Source of the DNA: Synchiropus splendidus
Lineage: Eukaryota; Chordata; Actinopteri; Syngnathiformes; Callionymidae
DNA length: 64,000 nucleotides
NCBI RefSeq assembly: GCF_027744825.2
Contig: NC_071334.1
Location: 39,595,437 to 39,659,436 of the forward strand
Reading direction: 5' to 3'
The position numbers and the translations under genes are program-made. Under the pieces are notes generated by a model. That model saw only the letters and a list, made by a program, of their open reading frames with translations, made no database searches and was not told the origin of the DNA. Of the stretch, positions 12,217 to 25,940 are shown piece by piece. The first letter of the stretch is position 1. Each line of letters begins with the position of its first letter.

Positions 12217-13156
12217 TTCAGAACGCCAAACATAAAAGTGTTGATAACTTTCGAAAAACACTTCAGACAGCTAATATTTGATGTACAACTACTAGAAAGA
12301 CCCTTTCTGCTATAGTGGGAGGTTAAAATTTCATGTTCTGAAGCTTCCCTGAAAAGTTATGACACAATGCACAAAAACGCTTTTCAGCCTGAGATAAGGT
12401 GGGTTTCGGAACGCCAAACATAAAAGTGTTGATAACTTTCGAAAAACACTTCAGAAATCTTAGATTTGGTGTGCAACTACTAGAAAGACCCTTTCTGCTA
12501 TAGTGGGAGGTTAAAATTTCATGTTCTGAAGCTTCCCTGAAAAGTTATGGCACAATGCACAAAAACGCTTTTCAGCCTGAGATAAGGTGGGTTTCGGAAC
12601 GCCAAACATAAAAGTGTTGATAACTTTCGAAAAACACTTCAGACAGCTTAGATTTGATGTGCACCTACTAGAAAGGCCCTTTCTGCTATAGTGGGAGGTT
12701 AAAATTTCATGTTCTGAAGCTTCCCTGAAAAGTTATGGCACAATGCGTAAAAACGCTTTTCAGCCTGAGATAAGGTGGGTTTCGGAACGCCAAACATAAA
12801 AGTGTTGATAACTTTCGAAAAACACTTCAGACAGCTTAGATTTGATGTGCAACTACTAGAAAGACCCTTTCTGCTATAGTGGGAGGCAATAATTTCATGT
12901 ACTGAAGCTTCCCTGAAACGTTATGGCACAATGCACAAAAACGCTTTTCAGCCTGAGATAAGGTGGGTTTCGGAACGCCAAACATAAAAGTGTTGATAAC
13001 TTTCGAAAAACACTTCAGATAGCTTAGATTTGATGTGCAACTACTAGAAAGACCCTTTCTGCTATAGTGCGAGGCAATAATTTCATGTTCTGAAGCTTCC
13101 CTGAAAAGTTATGGCACAATGCACAAAAACGCTTTTCAGCCTGAGATAAGGTGGGT

Positions 13157-16100
13157 TTCGGAACGCCAAACATAAAAGTGTTAATAACTTTCGAAAAACA
13201 CTTCAGACAGCTTAGATTTGATGTGCAACTACTAGAAAGACACTTTCTGCTATAGTGGGAGGCTAAAATTTCATATTCTGAAGCTTCCCTGAAAAGTTAT
13301 GGCACAATGCACAAAAACGCTTTTCAGCCTGAGATAAGGTGGGTTTCGGAACGCCAAACATAAAAGTGTTAATAACTTTCGAAAAACACTTCAGACAGCT
13401 AATATTTGATGTGCAACTACTAGAAAGACCCTTTCTGCTATAGTGGGAGGTTAAAATTTCATGTTCTGAAGCTTCCCTGAAAAGTTATGGCACAATGCAC
13501 AAAAACGCTTTTCAGCCTGAGATAAGGTGGGTTTCGGAACGCCAAACATAAAAGTGTTGATAACTTTCGAAAAACACTTCAGAAATCTTAGATTTGGTGT
13601 GCAACTACTAGAAAGATCCTTTCTGCTATAGTGGGAGGTTAAAATTTCATGTTCTGAAGCTTCCCTGAAAAGTTATGGCACAATGCACAAAAACGCTTTT
13701 CAGCCTGAGATAAGGTGGGTTTCGGAACGCCAAACATAAAAGTGTTGATAACTTTCGAAAAACACTTCAGACAGCTTAGATTTGATGTGCAACTACTAGA
13801 AAGACCCTTTCTGCATTAGTGGGAGGTTAAAATTTCATGTTCTGAAGCTTCCCTGAAAAGTTATGGCACAACGCGTAAAAACGCTTTTCAGCCTGAGATA
13901 AGGTGGGTTTCGGAACGCCAAACATAAAAGTGTTAATAACTTTCGAAAAACACTTCAGACAGCTTAGATTTGATGTGCAACTACTAGAAAGACCCTTTCT
14001 GCTATAGTGGGAGGCTAAAATTTCATGTTCTGAAGCTTCCCTGAAAAGTTATGGCACAATGCACAAAAACGCTTTTCAGCCTGAGATAAGGTGGGTTTCG
14101 GAACGCCAAACATAAAAGTGTTGATAACTTTCAAAAAACACTTCAGACAGCTTAGATTTGGTGAGCAACTACTAGAAAGACCCTTTCTGCTATAGTGGGA
14201 GGTTAAAATTTCATGTTCTGAAGCTTCCCTGAAAAGTTATGGCACAATGCACAAAAACGCTTTTCAGCCTGAGATAAGGTGGGTTTCGGAACGCCAAACA
14301 TAAAAGTGTTGATAACTTTCGAAAAACACTTCAGACAGCTTAGATTTGATGTGCACCTACTAGAAAGGCCCTTTCTGCTATAGTGGGAGGTTAAAATTTC
14401 ATGTTCTGAAGCTTCCCTGAAAAGTTATGGCACAATGCGTAAAAACGCTTTTCGGCCTGAGATAAGGTGGGTTTCGGAACGCCAAACATGAAAGTGTTGA
14501 TAACTTTCGAAAAACACTTCAGACAGCTTAGATTTGATGTGCAACTACTAGAAAGACCCTATCTGCTATAGTGGGACGCAATAATTTTATGTTCTGAAGC
14601 TTCCCTGAAAAGTTATGGCACAATGCACAAAAACGCTTTTCAGCCTGAGATAAGGTGGGTTTCGGAACGCCAAACATAAAAGTGTTAATAACTTTCGAAA
14701 AACACTTCAGACAACTTAGATTTGATGTGCACGTACTAGAAAGACGCTTTCTGCTATAGTGGAAGGTTAAAATTTCATGTTCTGAAACTTCCCTGAAAAG
14801 TTATGGCACAATGCACAAAAACGCTTTTCAGCCTGAGATAAGGTGGGTTTCGGAACGCCAAACATAAAAGTGTTGATAACTTTCGAAAAACACTTCCGAC
14901 AGCTTAGATTTGATGTGCACCTACTAGAAAGACCCTTTCTGCTATAGTGGGAGGTTAAAATTTCATGTTCTGAAGCTTCCCTGAAAAGTTATGGCACAAT
15001 GCACAAAAATGCTTTTCAGCCAGAGATAAGGTGGGTTTCGGAACGCCAAAAATAAAAGTGTTGATAACTTTCGAAAAACATTTCAGAAAGCTTAGATTTG
15101 ATGTGCAACTATTAGAAAGACCCTTTCTGCTATAGTGGGAGGTTAAAATTTCATGTTCTGAAGCTTCCCTGAAAAGTTATGGCACAATGCACAAAAACGC
15201 TTTTCAGCCTGAGATAAGGTGGGTTTCGGAACGCCAAACATAAAAGTGTTAATAACTTTCGAAAAACACTTCAGACAGCTTAGATTTGATGTGCACCTAC
15301 TAGAAAGACCCTTTCTGCTATAGTGGGAGGTTAAAATTTCATGTTCTGAAGCTTCCCTGAAAAGTTATGGCACAATGCACAAAAACGCTTTTCAGCCTGA
15401 GATAAGGTGGGTTTCGGAACGCCAAACATAAAAGTGTTGATAACCTTCAAAAAACATTTCAAACAGCTTAGATTTGATGTGCAACTACTAGAAAGACCCT
15501 TTCTGCTATAGTGGGAGGTTAAAATTTCATGTTCTGAAGCTTCCCTGAAAAGTTATGGCACAATGCACAAAAACGCTTTTCAGCCTGAGATAAGGTGGGT
15601 TTCGGAACGCCAAACATAAAAGTGTTGATAACTTTCGAAAAACACTTCAGACAGCTTAGATTTGATGTTTACCTACTAGAAAGACCCTTTCTGCTATAGT
15701 GGGAGGTTAAAATTTCATGTTCTGAAGCTTCCCTGAAAAGTTATGGCACAATGCACAAAAATGCTTTTCAGCCAGAGATAAGGTGGGTTTCGGAACGCCA
15801 AAAATAAAAGTGTTGATAACTTTCGAAAAACATTTCAGAAAGCTTAGATTTGATGTGCAACTATTAGAAAGACCCTTTCTGCTATAGTGGGAGGTTAAAA
15901 TTTCATGTTCTGAAGCTTCCCTGAAAAGTTATGGCACAATGCACAAAAACGCTTTTCAGCCTGAGATAAGGTGGGTTTCGGAACGCCAAACATAAAAGTG
16001 TTAATAACTTTCGAAAAACACTTCAGACAGCTTAGATTTGATGTGCACCTACTAGAAAGACCCTTTCTGCTATAGTGGGAGGTTAAAATTTCATGTTCTG

Positions 16101-17856
16101 AAGCTTCCCTGAAAAGTTATGGCACAATGCACAAAAACACTTTTCAGCCTGAGATAAGGTGGGTTTCGGAACGCCAAACATAAAAGTGTTGATAACCTTC
16201 GAAAAACATTTCAAACAGCTTAGATTTGATGTGCAACTACTAGAAAGACCCTTTCTGCTATAGTGGGAGGTTAAAATTTCATGTTCTGAAGCTTCCCTGA
16301 AAAGTTATGGCACAATGCACAAAAACGCTTTTCAGCCTGAGATAAGGTGGGTTTCGGAACGCCAAACATAAAAGTGTTGATAACTTTCGAAAAACACTTC
16401 AGACAGCTTAGATTTGATGTGCACCTACTAGAAAGGCCCTTTCTGCTATAGTGGGAGGTTAAAATTTCATGTTCTGAAGCTTCCCTGAAAAGTTATGGCA
16501 CAATGCGTAAAAAGGCTTTTCGGCCTGACATAAGGTGGGTTTCGGAACGCCAAACATAAAAGTGTTGATAACTTTCGAAAAACACTTCAGACAGCTTAGA
16601 TTTGATGTGCAACTACTAGAAAGACCCTTTCTGCTATAGTGGGACGCAATAATTTTATGTTCTGAAGCTTCCCTGAAAAGTTATGGCACAATGCACAAAA
16701 ACGCTTTTCAGCCTGAGATAAGGTGGGTTTCGGAACGCCAAACATAAAAGTGTTAATAACTTTCGAAAAACACTTCAGACAGCTTAGATTTGATGTGCAC
16801 CTACTAGAAAGACCCTTTCTGCTATAGTGGGAGGTTAAAATTTCATGTTCTGAAGCTTCCCTGAAAAGTTATGGCACAATGCACAAAAACGCTTTTCAGC
16901 CTGAGATAAGGTGGGTTACGGAACGCCAAACATAAAAGTGTTGATAACCTTCGAAAAACATTTCAAACAGCTTAGATTTGATGTGCAACTACTAGAAAGA
17001 CCCTTTCTGCTATAGTGGGAGGTTAAAATATCATGTTCTGAAGCTTCCCTGAAAAGTTATGGCACAATGCACAAAAACGCTTTTCAGCCTGAGATAAGGT
17101 GGGTTTCGGAACGCCAAACATAAAAGTGTTGATAACTTTCGAAAAACACTTGAGACAGCTTAGATTTGATGTGCACCTACTAGAAAGACCCTTTCTGCTA
17201 TAGTGGGAGGTTAAAATTTCATGTTCTGAAGCTTCCCTGAAAAGTTATGGCACAATGCACAAAAATGCTTTTCAGCCAGAGATAAGGTGGGTTTCGGAAC
17301 GCCAAAAATAAAAGTGTTGATAACTTTCGAAAAACATTTCAGAAAGCTTAGATTTGATGTGCAACTATTAGAAAGACCCTTTCTGCTATAGTGGGAGGTT
17401 GAAATTTCATGTTCTGAAGCTTCCCTGAAAAGTTATGGCACAATGCACAAAAACGCTTTTCAGCCTGAGATAAGGTGGGTTTCGGAACGCCAAACATAAA
17501 AGTGTTAATAACTTTCGAAAAACACTTCAGACAACTTAGATTTGATGTGCACCTACTAGAAAGACGCTTTCTGCTATAGTGGAAGGTTAAAATTTCATGT
17601 TCTGAAACTTCCCTGAAAAGTTATGGCACAATGCACAAAAACGCTTTTCAGCCTGAGATAAGCTGGGTTTCGGAACGCCAAACATAAAAGTGTTGATAAC
17701 TTTCGAAAAACACTTCCGACAGCTTAGATTTGATGTGCACCTACTAGAAAGACCCTTTCTGCTATAGTGGGAGGTTAAAATTTCATGTTCTGAAGCTTCC
17801 CTGAAAAGTTATGGCACAATGCACAAAAATGCTTTTCAGCCAGAGATAAGGTGGGT
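13157..17856. repeat. Mixed monomer block shared with 58267-64000
   Basis: 25 monomers of several types. 13157-14096 (five monomers: AGACACTTTC; CTAATATTTG; CAGAAATC with AGATCC; GCGT type; GGCTAAAAT) also recur at 27062-28001 (offset 13905). The later part alternates CCAAAAATAAA, TTAATAAC/GCACC, ACCTTC with CAAACAG, AGGCCC/GCGT and GACGCAATAATTTTATG monomers. No non-satellite sequence is present. Confidence 0.85.
14849..16352. repeat. Tandem 4-mer (752-bp period), two units
   Basis: 14849-15600 and 15601-16352 each run: ATGCTTTT/CCAGAG type, CCAAAAATAAA type, TTAATAAC/GCACC type, and ACCTTC with CAAACAG type. The first monomer of unit 2 has GATGTTTACC in place of CTTCCGAC/GCACC. The same pair sits at 60335 and 61087 in A'. 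Confidence 0.85.
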
Positions 17857-20300
17857 TTCGGAACGCCAAAAATAAAAGTGTTGATAACTTTCGAAAAACA
17901 TTTCAGAAAGCTTAGATTTGATGTGCAACTATTAGAAAGACCCTTTCTGCTATAGTGGGAGGTTAAAATTTCATGTTCTGAAGCTTCCCTGAAAAGTTAT
18001 GGCACAATGCACAAAAACACTTTTCAGCCTGAGATAAGGTGGGTTTCGGAACGCCAAACATAAAAGTGTTGATAACTTTCGAAAAACACTTCAGACAGCT
18101 AAGATTTGATGTGCAACTACGAGAAAGACCCTTTCTGCTATAGTGGGAGGTTAAAATTTCATGTTCTGAAGCTTCCCTGAAAAGTTATGGCACAATGCAC
18201 AAAAACGCTTTTCAGCCTGAGATAAGGTGGGTTTCGGAACGCCAAACATAAAAGTGTTGATAACTATCGAAAAACACTTCAGACAGCTAAGATTTGATGT
18301 GCAACTACGAGAAAGACCCTTTCTGCTATAGTGGGAGGTTAAAATTTCATGTTCTGAAGCTTCCCTGAAAAGTTATGGCACAATGCACAAAAACGCTTTT
18401 CAGCCTGAGATAAGGTGGGTTTCGGAACGCCAAACATAAAAGTGTTGATAACTTTCGAAAACCACTTCAGACAGCTTAGATTTGATGTGCACCTACTAGA
18501 AAGACCCTTTCTGCTATAGTGGGAGGTTAAAATTTCATGTTCTGAAGCTTCCCTGAAAAGTTATGGCACAATGCACAAAAACGCTTTTCAGCCTGAGATA
18601 AGGTGGGTTTCGGAACGCCAAACATAAAAGTGTTGATAACCTTCGAAAAACATTTCAGACAGCTTAGATTTGATGTGCAACTACTAGAAAGACCCTTTCT
18701 GCTATAGGGGGAGGTTAAAATTTCATGTTCTGAAGCTTCCCTGAAAAGTTATGGCACAATGCACAAAAACGCTTTTCAGCCTGAGATAAGGTGGGTTTCG
18801 GAACGCCAAACATAAAAGTGTTGATAACTTTCGAAAAACACTTCAGACAGCTTAGATTAGATGTGCAACTACTAGAAAGACCCTTTCTGCTATAGTGGGA
18901 GGTTAAAATTTCATGTTCTGAAGCTTCCCTGAAAAGTTATGGCACAATGCACAAAAACGCTTTTCAGCCTGAGATAAGGTGGGTTTCGGAACGCCAAACA
19001 TAAAAGTGTTGATAACTTTCGAAAAACACTTGAGACAGCTTAGATTTGGTGTGCAACTACTAGAAAGACCCTTTCTGCTATAGTGGGAGGTTAAAATTTC
19101 ATGTTCTGAAGCTTCCCTGAAAAGTTATGGCACAATGCACAAAAACGCTTTTCAGCCTGAGATAAGGTGGGTTTCGGAACGCCAAACATAAAAGTGTTGA
19201 TAACTTTCGAAAAACACTTCAGACAGCTTAGATTTGATGTGCAACTACTAGAAAGACCCTTTCTGCTATAGTGGGAGGCAATAATTTCATGTTCTGAATC
19301 TTCCCTGAAAAGTTATGGCACAATGCAAAAAAACGCTTTTCAGCCTGAGATAAGGTGGGTTTCGGAACGCCAAACAAAAAAGTGTTAATAACTTTCGAAA
19401 AACACTTCAGACAGCTTAGATTTGATGTGCACCTACTAGAAAGACCCTTTCTGATATAGTGGGAGGTTAAAATTTCATGTTCTGAAGCTTCCCTGAAAAG
19501 TTATGGCACAATGCACAAAAACGCTTTTCAGCCTGAGATAAGGTGGGTTTCGGAACGCCAAACATAAAAGTGTTGATAACCTTCGAAAAACATTTCAGAC
19601 AGCTTAGATTTGATGTGCAACTACTAGAAAGACCCTTTCTGCTATAGTGGGAGGTTAAAATTTCATGTTCTGAAGCTTCCCTGAAAAGTTATGGCACAAT
19701 GCACAAAAACGCTTTTCAGCCTGAGGTAAGGTGGGTTTCGGAACGCCAAACATAAAAGTGTTGATAACTTTCGAAAAACACTTCAGACAGCTAAGATTTT
19801 ATATGCCACTACTAGAAAGACCCTTTCTGCTATAGTGGGAGGTTAAAATTTCATGTTCTGAAGCTTCCCTGAAAAGTTATGGCACAATGCACAAAAACGC
19901 TTTTCAGCCTGAGATAAGGTGGGTTTCGGAACGCCAAACATAAAAGTGTTGATAACTTTCGAAAAACACTTCAGACAGCTTAGATTTGATGTTTACCTAC
20001 TAGAAAGACCCTTTCTGCTATAGTGGGAGGTTAAAATTTCATGTTCTGAAGCTTCCCTGAAAAGTTATGGCACAATGCACAAAAACGCTTTTCAGCCTGA
20101 GATAAGGTGGGTTTCGGAACGCCAAACATAAAAGTGTTGATAACCTTCGAAAAACATTTCAGACAGCTTAGATTTGATGTGCAACTACTAGAAAGACCCT
20201 TTCTGCTATAGTGGGAGGTTAAAATTTCATGTTCTGAAGCTTCCCTGAAAAGTTATGGCACAATGCACAAAAACGCTTTTCAGCCTGAGATAAGGTGGGT
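17857..20300. repeat. Triplicated block, copy 1
   Basis: Ordered monomers: CCAAAAATAAA; two CTACGAGAAAG copies; GCACC; ACCTTC with TATAGGGGGAGG; TTAGATTAGATG; TTTGGTGTGC; GGCAATAAT with CTGAATCTTCC and GCAAAAAAAC; CTGATATAG; ACCTTC; TTTTATATGCCAC; GATGTTTACC. The same order starts at 28002 and 32139. The last monomer here (20113) is an ACCTTC type not shared with the other copies. Confidence 0.9.
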
Positions 20301-21240
20301 TTCGGAACGCCAAACATAAAAGTGTTGATAATTTTCGAAAAACACTTCAGACAGCTTAGATTTGATGTGCACCTACTAGAAAGGCCCTTTCTGCTATAGT
20401 GGGAGGTTAAAACTTCATGTTCTGAAGCTTCCCTGAAAAGTTATGGCACAATGCGTAAAAACGCTTTTCGGCCTGAGATAAGGTGGGTTTCGGAACGCCA
20501 AACATAAAAGTGTTGATAACTTTCGAAAAACACTTCAGACAGCTTAGATTTGATGTGCACCTACTAGAAAGGCCCTTTCTGCTATAGTGGGAGGTTAAAA
20601 TTTCATGTTCTGAAGCTTCCCTGAAAAGTTATGGCACAATGCACAAAAACGCTTTTCAGCCTGAGATAAGGCGGGTTTCGGAACGCCAAACATAAAAGTG
20701 TTGATAACCTTCGAAAAACATTTCAGACAGCTTAGATTTGATGTGCACCTACTAGAAAGGCCCTTTCTGCTATAGTGGGAGGTTAAAATTTCATGTTCTG
20801 AAGCTTCCCTGAAAAGTTATGGCACAATGCACAAAAACGCTTTTCAGCCTGAGATAAGGTGGGTTTCGGAACGCCAAACATAAAAGTGTTAATAACTTTC
20901 GAAAAACACTTCAGACAGCTTAGATTTGATGTGCAACTACTAGAAAGACCCTTACTGCTATAGTGGGAGGCTAAAATTTCATATTCTGAAGCTTCCCTGA
21001 AAAGTTATGGCACAATGCACAAAAACGCTTTTCAGCCTGAGATAAGGTGGGTTTCGGAACGCCAAACATAAAAGTGTTAATAACTTTCGAAAAACACTTC
21101 AGACAGCTAATATTTGATGTGCAACTACTAGAAAGACCCTTTCTGCTATAGTGGGAGGTTAAAATTTCATGTTCTGAAGCTTCCCTGAAAAGTTATGGCA
21201 CAATGCACAAAAACGCTTTTCAGCCTGAGATAAGGTGGGT
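20301..21240. repeat. Mosaic block, partly shared with 34584-35899
   Basis: 20489-21804 matches 34584-35899 (seven monomers, offset 14095), including two AGGCCC monomers in a row, the GGCTAAAATTTCATATTC type and the rare TAACTTTAGAAAAAC monomer at 21241. The monomer at 20301 has GATAATTTTCG and AAACTTCATG. Confidence 0.85.
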
Positions 21241-23496
21241 TTCGGAACGCCAAACATAAAAGTGTTGATAACTTTAGAAAAACACTTCAGAAATCTTAGA
21301 TTTGGTGTGCAACTACTAGAAAGACCCTTTCTGCTATAGTGGGAGGTTAAAATTTCATGTTCTGAAGCTTCCCTGAAAAGTTATGGCACAATGCACAAAA
21401 ACGCTTTTCAGCCTGAGATAAGGTGGGTTTCGGAACGCCAAACATAAAAGTGTTGATAACTTTCGAAAAACACTTCAGACAGCTTAGATTTGATGTGCAA
21501 CTACTAGAAAGACCCTTTCTGCTATAGTGGGAGGTTAAAATTTCATGTTCTGAAGCTTCCCTGAAAAGTTATGGCACAATGCGTAAAAACGCTTTTCAGC
21601 CTGAGATAAGGTGGGTTTCGGAACGCCAAACATAAAAGTGTTAATAACTTTCGAAAAACACTTCAGACAGCTTAGATTTGATGTGCAACTACTAGAAAGA
21701 CCCTTTCTGCTATAGTGGGAGGCTAAAATTTCATATTCTGAAGCTTCCCTGAAAAGTTATGGCACAATGCACAAAAACGCTTTTCAGCCTGAGATAAGGT
21801 GGGTTTCGGAACGCCAAACATAAAAGTGTTGATAACTTTCGAAAAACACTTCAGACAGCTTAGATTTGATGTGCAACTACTAGAAAGACCCTTTCTGCTA
21901 TAGTGGGAGGTTAAAATTTCATGTTCTGAAGCTTCCCTGAAAAGTTATGGCACACTGCGTAAAAACGCTTTTCAGCCTGAGATAAGGTGGGTTTCGGAAC
22001 GCCAAACATAAAAGTGTTAATAACTTTCTAAAAACACTTCAGACAGCTTAGATTTGTTGTGCAACTACTAGAAAGACCCTTTCTGCTATAGTGGGAGGCT
22101 AAAATTTCATATTCTGAAGCTTCCCTGAAAAGTTATGGCACAATGCACAAAAACGCTTTTCAGCCTGAGATAAGGTGGGTTTCGGAACGCCAAACATAAA
22201 AGTGTTGATAACTTTCGAAAAACACTTCAGACAGCTAATATTTGATGTACAACTACTAGAAAGACCCTTTCTGCTATAGTGGGAGGTTAAAATTTCATGT
22301 TCTGAAGCTTCCCTGAAAAGTTATGACACAATGCACAAAAACGCTTTTCAGCCTGAGATAAGGTGGGTTTCGGAACGCCAAACATAAAAGTGTTGATAAC
22401 TTTCGAAAAACACTTCAGAAATCTTAGATTTGGTGTGCAACTACTAGAAAGACCCTTTCTGCTATAGTGGGAGGTTAAAATTTCATGTTCTGAAGCTTCC
22501 CTGAAAAGTTATGGCACAATGCACAAAAACGCTTTTCAGCCTGAGATAAGGTGGGTTTCGGAACGCCAAACATAAAAGTGTTGATAACTTTCGAAAAACA
22601 CTTCAGACAGCTTAGATTTGATGTGCAACTACTAGAAAGACCCTTTCTGCTATAGTGGGAGGTTAAAATTTCATGTTCTGAAGCTTCCCTGAAAAGTTAT
22701 GGCACAATGCGTAAAAACGCTTTTCAGCCTGAGATAAGGTGGGTTTCGGAACGCCAAACATAAAAGTGTTAATAACTTTCGAAAAACACTTCAGACAGCT
22801 TAGATTTGATGTGCAACTACTAGAAAGACCCTTTCTGCTATAGTGGGAGGCTAAAATTTCATATTCTGAAGCTTCCCTGAAAAGTTATGGCACAATGCAC
22901 AAAAACGCTTTTCAGCCTGAGATAAGGTGGGTTTCGGAACGCCAAACATAAAAGTGTTGATAACTTTCGAAAAACACTTCAGACAGCTTAGATTTGATGT
23001 GCAACTACTAGAAAGACCCTTTCTGCTATAGTGGGAGGTTAAAATTTCATGTTCTGAAGCTTCCCTGAAAAGTTATGGCACAATGCGTAAAAACGCTTTT
23101 CAGCCTGAGATAAGGTGGGTTTCGGAACGCCAAACATAAAAGTGTTAATAACTTTCTAAAAACACTTCAGACAGCTTAGATTTGATGTGCAACTACTAGA
23201 AAGACCCTTTCTGCTATAGTGGGAGGCTAAAATTTCATATTCTGAAGCTTCCCTGAAAAGTTATGGCACAATGCACAAAAACGCTTTTCAGCCTGAGATA
23301 AGGTGGGTTTCGGAACGCCAAACATAAAAGTGTTGATAACTATCGAAAAACACTTCAGACAGCTCATATTTGATGTACAACTACTAGAAAGACCCTTTCT
23401 GCTATAGTGGGAGGTTAAAATTTCATGTTCTGAAGCTTCCCTGAAAAGTTATGACACAATGCACAAAAACGCTTTTCAGCCTGAGATAAGGTGGGT
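21241..23496. repeat. Tandem 6-mer (1128-bp period), two units
   Basis: Units 21241-22368 and 22369-23496 share the same six monomers in order: CAGAAATC/TTTGGTG; GCGT; TTAATAAC with CATATTC; GCGT; ACTTTCTAAAAAC with CATATTC; and GATGTACAAC with ATGACAC. Private changes include CTTTAGAAA and ACACTGCG in unit 1, and CTATCG with CTCATATT in unit 2. Confidence 0.92.
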
Positions 23497-25940
23497 TTCG
23501 GAACGCCAAACATAAAAGTGTTGATAACTTTCGAAAAACACTTCAGACTGCTTAGATTTGATGTGCAACTACTAGAAAGACCCTTTCTGCTATAGTGGGA
23601 GGCAATAATTTCATGTACTGAAGCTTCCCTGAAACGTTATGGCACAATGCACAAAAACGCTTTTCAGCCTGAGATAAGGTGGGTTTCGGAACGCCAAACA
23701 TAAAAGTGTTGATAACTTTCGAAAAACACTTCAGACAGCTTAGATTTGATTTGCACCTACTAGAAAGGCCCTTTCTGCTATAGTGGGAGGTTAAAATTTC
23801 ATGTTCTGAAGCTTCCCTGAAAAGTTATGGCACAATGCGTAAAAACGCTTTTCAGCCTGAGATAAGGTGGGTTTCGGAACGCCAAACATAAAAGTGTTGA
23901 TAACTTTCGAAAAACACTTCAGACAGCTTAGATTTGATGTGCAACTACTAGAAAGACCCTTTCTGCTATAGTGGGAGGCAATAATTTCATGTACTGAAGC
24001 TTCCCTGAAACGTTATGGCACAATGCACAAAAACGCTTTTCAGCCTGAGATAAGGTAGGTTTCGGAACGCCAAACATAAAAGTGTTGATAACTTTCGAAA
24101 AACACTTCAGATAGCTTAGATTTGATGTGCAACTACTAGAAAGACCCTTTCTGCTATAGTGGGAGGCAATAATTTCAAGTTCTGAAGCTTCCCTGAAAAG
24201 TTATGGCACAATGCACAAAAACGCTTTTCAGCCTGAGATAAGGTGGGTTTCGGAACGCCAAACATAAAAGTGTTGATAACTTTCGAAAAACATTTCAGAC
24301 AGCTTAGATTTGATGTGCAACTACTAGAAAGACCCTTTCTGCTATAGTGGGAGGTTAAAATTTCATGTTCTGAATCTTCCCTGAAAAGTTATGGCACAAC
24401 GCACAAAAACGCTTTTCAGCCTGAGATAAGGTGGGTTTCGGAACGCCAAACATAAAAGTGTTGATAACTTTCGAAAAACACTTCAGACAGCTTAGATTTG
24501 ATGTGCACCTACTAGAAAGGCCCTTTCTGCTATAGTGGGAGGGTAAAATTTCATGTTCTGAAGCTTCCCTGAAAAGTTATGGCACAATGCACAAAAACGC
24601 TTTTCAGCCTGAGATAAGGTGGGTTTCGGAACGCCAAACATAAAAGTGTTGATAACTTTCGAAAAACACTTCAGACAGCTTAGATTTGATGTGCAACTAC
24701 TAGAAAGACCCTTTCTGCTATAGTGGGAGGCAATAATTTCATGTTCTGAAGCTTCCCTGAAAAGTTATGGCACAATGCACAAAAACGCTTTTCAGCCTGA
24801 GATACGGTGGGTTTCGGAACGCCAAACATAAAAGTGTTGATAACTTTCGAAAAACACTTCAGACAGCTTAGATTTGATGTGCAACTACTAGAAAGACCCT
24901 TTCTGCTATAGTGGGAGGCAATAATTTCATGTTCTGAAGCTTCCCTGAAAAGTTATGGCACAATGCACAAAAACGCTTTTCAGCGTGAGATAAGGTGGGT
25001 TTCGGAACGCCAAACATAAAAGTGTTGATAACTTTCGAAAAACACTTCAGACAGCTTAGATTTGATGTGCAACTACTAGAAAGACCCTTTCTGCTTTAGT
25101 GGGAGGTAAAAATTTCATGTTCTGAAGCTTCCCTGAAAAGTTATGGCACAATGCGTAAAAACGCTTTTCAGCCTGAGATAAGGTGGGTTTCGGAACGCCA
25201 AACATAAAAGTGTTAATAACTTTCGAAAAACACTTCAGACAGCTTAGATTTGATGTGCAACTACTAGAAAGACCCTTTCTGCTATAGTGGGAGGCTAAAA
25301 TTTCATATTCTGAAGCTTCCCTGAAAAGTTATGGCACAATGCACAAAAACGCTTTTCAGCCTGAGATAAGGTGGGTTTCGGAACGCCAAACATAAAAGTG
25401 TTGATAACTTTCGAAAAACACTTCAGACAGCTTAGATTTGATGTGCAACTACTAGAAAGACCCTTTCTGCTATAGTGGGAGGTTAAAATTTCATGTTCTG
25501 AAGCTTCCCTGAAAAGTTATGGCACAATGCGTAAAAACGCTTTTCAGCCTGAGATAAGGTGGGTTCCGGAACGCCAAACATAAAAGTGTTAATAACTTTC
25601 GAAAAACACTTCAGACAGCTTAGATTTGATGAGCAACTACTAGAAAGACCCTTTCTGCTATAGTGGGAGGCTAAAATTTCATATTCTGAAGCTTCCCTGA
25701 AAAGTTATGGCACAATGCACAAAAACGCTTTTCAGCCTGAGATAAGGTGGGTTTCGGAACGCCAAACATAAAAGTGTTGATAACTTTCGAAAAACACTTC
25801 AGACAGCCAATATTTGATGTACAACTACTAGAAAGACCCTTTCTGCTATAGTGGGAGGTTAAAATTTCATGTTCTGAAGCTTCCCTGAAAAGTTATGACA
25901 CAATGCACAAAAACGCTTTTCAGCCTGAGATAAGGTGGAT

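Larger units (their letters stand above)
7707..13156. repeat. Local duplication with 3007-bp (16-monomer) period
   Basis: 7707-9397 matches 10714-12404 at offset 3007 (16 x 188 minus the one-base deletion). After one extra monomer in the second copy, 9586-9961 matches 12781-13156 at offset 3195. Shared rarities include GATACGGTGGG, CTACTATAG, GGAACGGC, TTTCAGAACG, ATGACAC, ATGTACTG with GAAACG, and GTGCGAGG. The segment 9962-10713 lies only between the copies. Confidence 0.9.
1..17762. repeat. Large segmental duplication, left copy (A)
   Basis: This block is repeated at 42102-64000 in the same monomer order, including rare variants and three 1-bp deletions. The correspondences are: 1-3195 at offset 42101; 3384-3947 at 41913; 3948-7518 at 44734; 7707-9397 at 45298; 10150-13156 at 44734; 13157-13532 at 45110; 13533-17480 at 45486; 17481-17762 at 46238. 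Every change of offset is a multiple of 188. Within 1-3195 I noticed only three base differences from the partner (573 G/A, 802 G/A, 1867 G/T). The pairing runs off the window end, so the true length is unknown. Confidence 0.93.

Noticed and set aside
15037..15224. AATAAA polyadenylation-like hexamer in CCAAAAATAAA monomers
   Set aside because: It arises from a single C to A change in a repeat, with no transcript unit nearby.
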